Below, piece by piece: positions 16,994 to 17,893 of a stretch of 17,893 bases of DNA. This DNA comes from Gemmatimonadota bacterium. GTDB taxonomy: Bacteria > Gemmatimonadota > Gemmatimonadetes > Longimicrobiales > RSA9. Below the pieces are notes generated by a model. It searched no databases and was not told where the DNA came from. It worked only from the letters and a program-made list of their open reading frames with translations. Numbering within the stretch: position 1 is the first letter of the stretch; the number at the start of each line of letters is the position of its first letter. The DNA lies in the NCBI GenBank assembly GCA_019689775.1, contig JADGGV010000027.1:1-17893 (forward strand), written 5' to 3'. The position numbers and the translations under genes were made by a program.

Positions 16994-17337
16994 GGTCCCG
17001 CCCCGAGCGCCGCGGGCGCCGGCGCCAGGTAGACGCGAAACGCCAACGCCTCGCCGGTCCCGCCGACGCGGAGGTCACAGACGCGGACCGTGCCGCCGCC
17101 GGTCACGCTCCACTCGACGGGCACGCCGTCGACGACCCGGCTCCCGGGGCGCGGGTCGACCTCCTGGGCGAGGGAGTCGAGGACGAGCTCGGCGGCGGCG
17201 GTGGCGGCCTCCCGCGCCTCGGCGCGTGCGAGCGCGCCGGCGGAGAGCGTGGCCGCCGCGCCGGCCGTGAGCGCCGCGAGCGCGATGAGGCCGAGCGCGA
17301 CCGCGACCTCGACGAGCGTGAAGCCAGGCCTCACCAT
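16990..17337 (-). CDS. PilV/GspI-like minor pilin (cassette 2)
   Basis: Small minor pilin of 115 residues. The prepilin signal MVRPG|FTLVEVAVALGLIALAAL has a 5-residue leader, Gly -1, Phe +1 and Glu +5. The helix carries on as LARAEAREAATAAAELVLDSLAQEV, the GspI/PilV pattern, followed by a compact beta domain (VEWSVTGGGTVRVCDLRV). The frame is open far upstream, but the ATG at 17337 gives the family N-terminus and overlaps the FimT-like stop by 7 nt. The stop overlaps the GspJ-like start by 4 nt. Confidence 0.8.
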   Translation of the reverse strand: MVRPGFTLVEVAVALGLIALAALTAGAAATLSAGALARAEAREAATAAAELVLDSLAQEVDPRPGSRVVDGVPVEWSVTGGGTVRVCDLRVGGTGEALAFRVYLAPAPAALGAGP

Positions 17338-17777
17338 ACCCGCACCCGCCCGTAAGCCGAGAGCGTCACGCGCGCCTCGGCGCCATTGCGGCGGAGGCGA
17401 ACGGTCCGGCTGGTGACCCGGCCGATGCCGAGCCCGTCGAAGCGGAGGCGGACGGGGTCGTCCGCCCGCCCATCGACGGCCAGCGTCACGCCGAAGCCCT
17501 CGCCCAACGCGAGCGCATCGGTGGCGCCGCGGTCGTCCTCGATCCAGACCCGCCGCGCCGCCTGGTCGAGCACGACGGTGGCGCCGCCGCGCGCCGCGGC
17601 GATGGCACGCGCCCGGGCGAAGACGCCGACCAGCGCGTCGCGCGCCGCCCGCGCGGCCACCGCGCCCTCGAGGTAGCGGAGGCCGGGGAGCGCGAGCGCC
17701 GCCAGCACCGCGATCAGCAGGAGCGCGCTGAGCAGCTCGGGGAGCGTGTGGCCGGTGGGGCTGGGTCGCCGCGTCAT
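17331..17777 (-). CDS. FimT/GspH-like minor pilin (cassette 2)
   Basis: First gene of cassette 2, 148 residues from the ATG at 17777. The signal MTRRPSPTG|HTLPELLSALLLIAVLAAL keeps Gly -1 and Glu +5 but has His at +1 and Pro at +4, so processing or N-methylation may differ from standard FTxxE prepilins. The continuation AARAARDALVGVFARARAIAAARGG is the GspH/FimT helix, followed by a beta domain (VVLDQAARRVWIEDDRG, VRLRFDGLGIGRV). A GTG at 17810 could also start the gene. Neither start has a clear ribosome binding site, and the upstream sequence soon becomes low-complexity, so the promoter is not visible. Confidence 0.75.
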   Translation of the reverse strand: MTRRPSPTGHTLPELLSALLLIAVLAALALPGLRYLEGAVAARAARDALVGVFARARAIAAARGGATVVLDQAARRVWIEDDRGATDALALGEGFGVTLAVDGRADDPVRLRFDGLGIGRVTSRTVRLRRNGAEARVTLSAYGRVRVW

Positions 17778-17837
17778 GCGCGCGAGGTTCGCGCGGGCGG
17801 CGGGGCGCACCCATGGCGGGAGCGGCCGAAAATACGA

Positions 17838-17893
17838 CGGGGGGGCGGCCGCCCCCCCGGGCCGCCCCCCCCGCCCGGGGGGGGGGGCCCCCG
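17838..17893. other. G/C-only low-complexity terminal sequence
   Basis: All 56 bases are G or C, mostly in homopolymer runs (for example seven G at 17839-17845 and runs of seven or more C or G later). No coding frame or family is visible. This looks like a contig end where assembly or sequencing failed in GC-rich DNA, rather than a biological element. The AT-richer bases just inside it (17828-17837) read TATTTT on the minus strand and could be the only remnant of a -10 box for cassette 2. Confidence 0.6.

Overview
The window is very GC-rich, and every gene I can support lies on the minus strand, so transcription runs from high to low coordinates. The gene content (type IV pilus assembly genes pilMNOPQ, two minor-pilin cassettes, aroC-aroK, topA-trmFO) points to a free-living Gram-negative-type (diderm) bacterium. 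The Arg/Ala/Pro-rich codon usage, folate-dependent TrmFO, single-AMIN PilQ and PilX-type proteins with a beta-helix-like C-terminus fit Gemmatimonadota or a similar high-GC phylum. That assignment is inference from style, not a database result.

Layout in the direction of transcription. (1) 17893-17838: G/C-only low-complexity sequence, probably a contig end. (2) 17777-15126: minor-pilin cassette 2 (GspH/FimT-, GspI/PilV-, GspJ/PilW- and GspK/PilX-like), with overlapping genes. (3) 15125-14963: AT-richer intergenic region with inverted repeats, a probable regulatory leader. (4) 14962-12006: minor-pilin cassette 1, with the same four families in the same order. (5) 11910-7427: pilM-pilN-pilO-pilP-pilQ, tightly packed. 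(6) 7399-5711: a lipoprotein with four tandem domains of about 100 residues and unknown function. (7) A promoter-like element inside the end of that gene and a perfect hairpin, then aroC-aroK (14-nt overlap). (8) After a 115-bp gap with a strong hairpin, topA-trmFO (8-nt overlap). trmFO runs off the left edge without a stop codon.

How the genes work together. PilM (cytoplasmic, actin-like), PilN and PilO (inner membrane) and PilP (periplasm) would form the alignment complex that connects to the outer-membrane secretin PilQ. The minor pilins would prime or cap the pilus fibre and could carry adhesive tips; the two PilX-like proteins share a Cys-containing C-terminal domain. The repeat lipoprotein sits where it would be co-transcribed with pilQ, so an envelope accessory role is plausible but unproven. 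The major pilin, the PilB/PilT motors, the PilC platform and the prepilin peptidase are not in the window. The aro and topA-trmFO genes are housekeeping: the last two steps but one and last of the shikimate pathway are represented by aroK and aroC (shikimate kinase and chorismate synthase), followed by DNA relaxation and tRNA T-loop methylation.

I see no tRNA, rRNA, CRISPR array, insertion sequence, integrase or toxin-antitoxin pair. The most interesting points are the tandem paralogous minor-pilin cassettes with a shared four-cysteine PilX tip domain, the repeat lipoprotein after pilQ, and an EF-hand-like loop inside the PilQ secretin domain.
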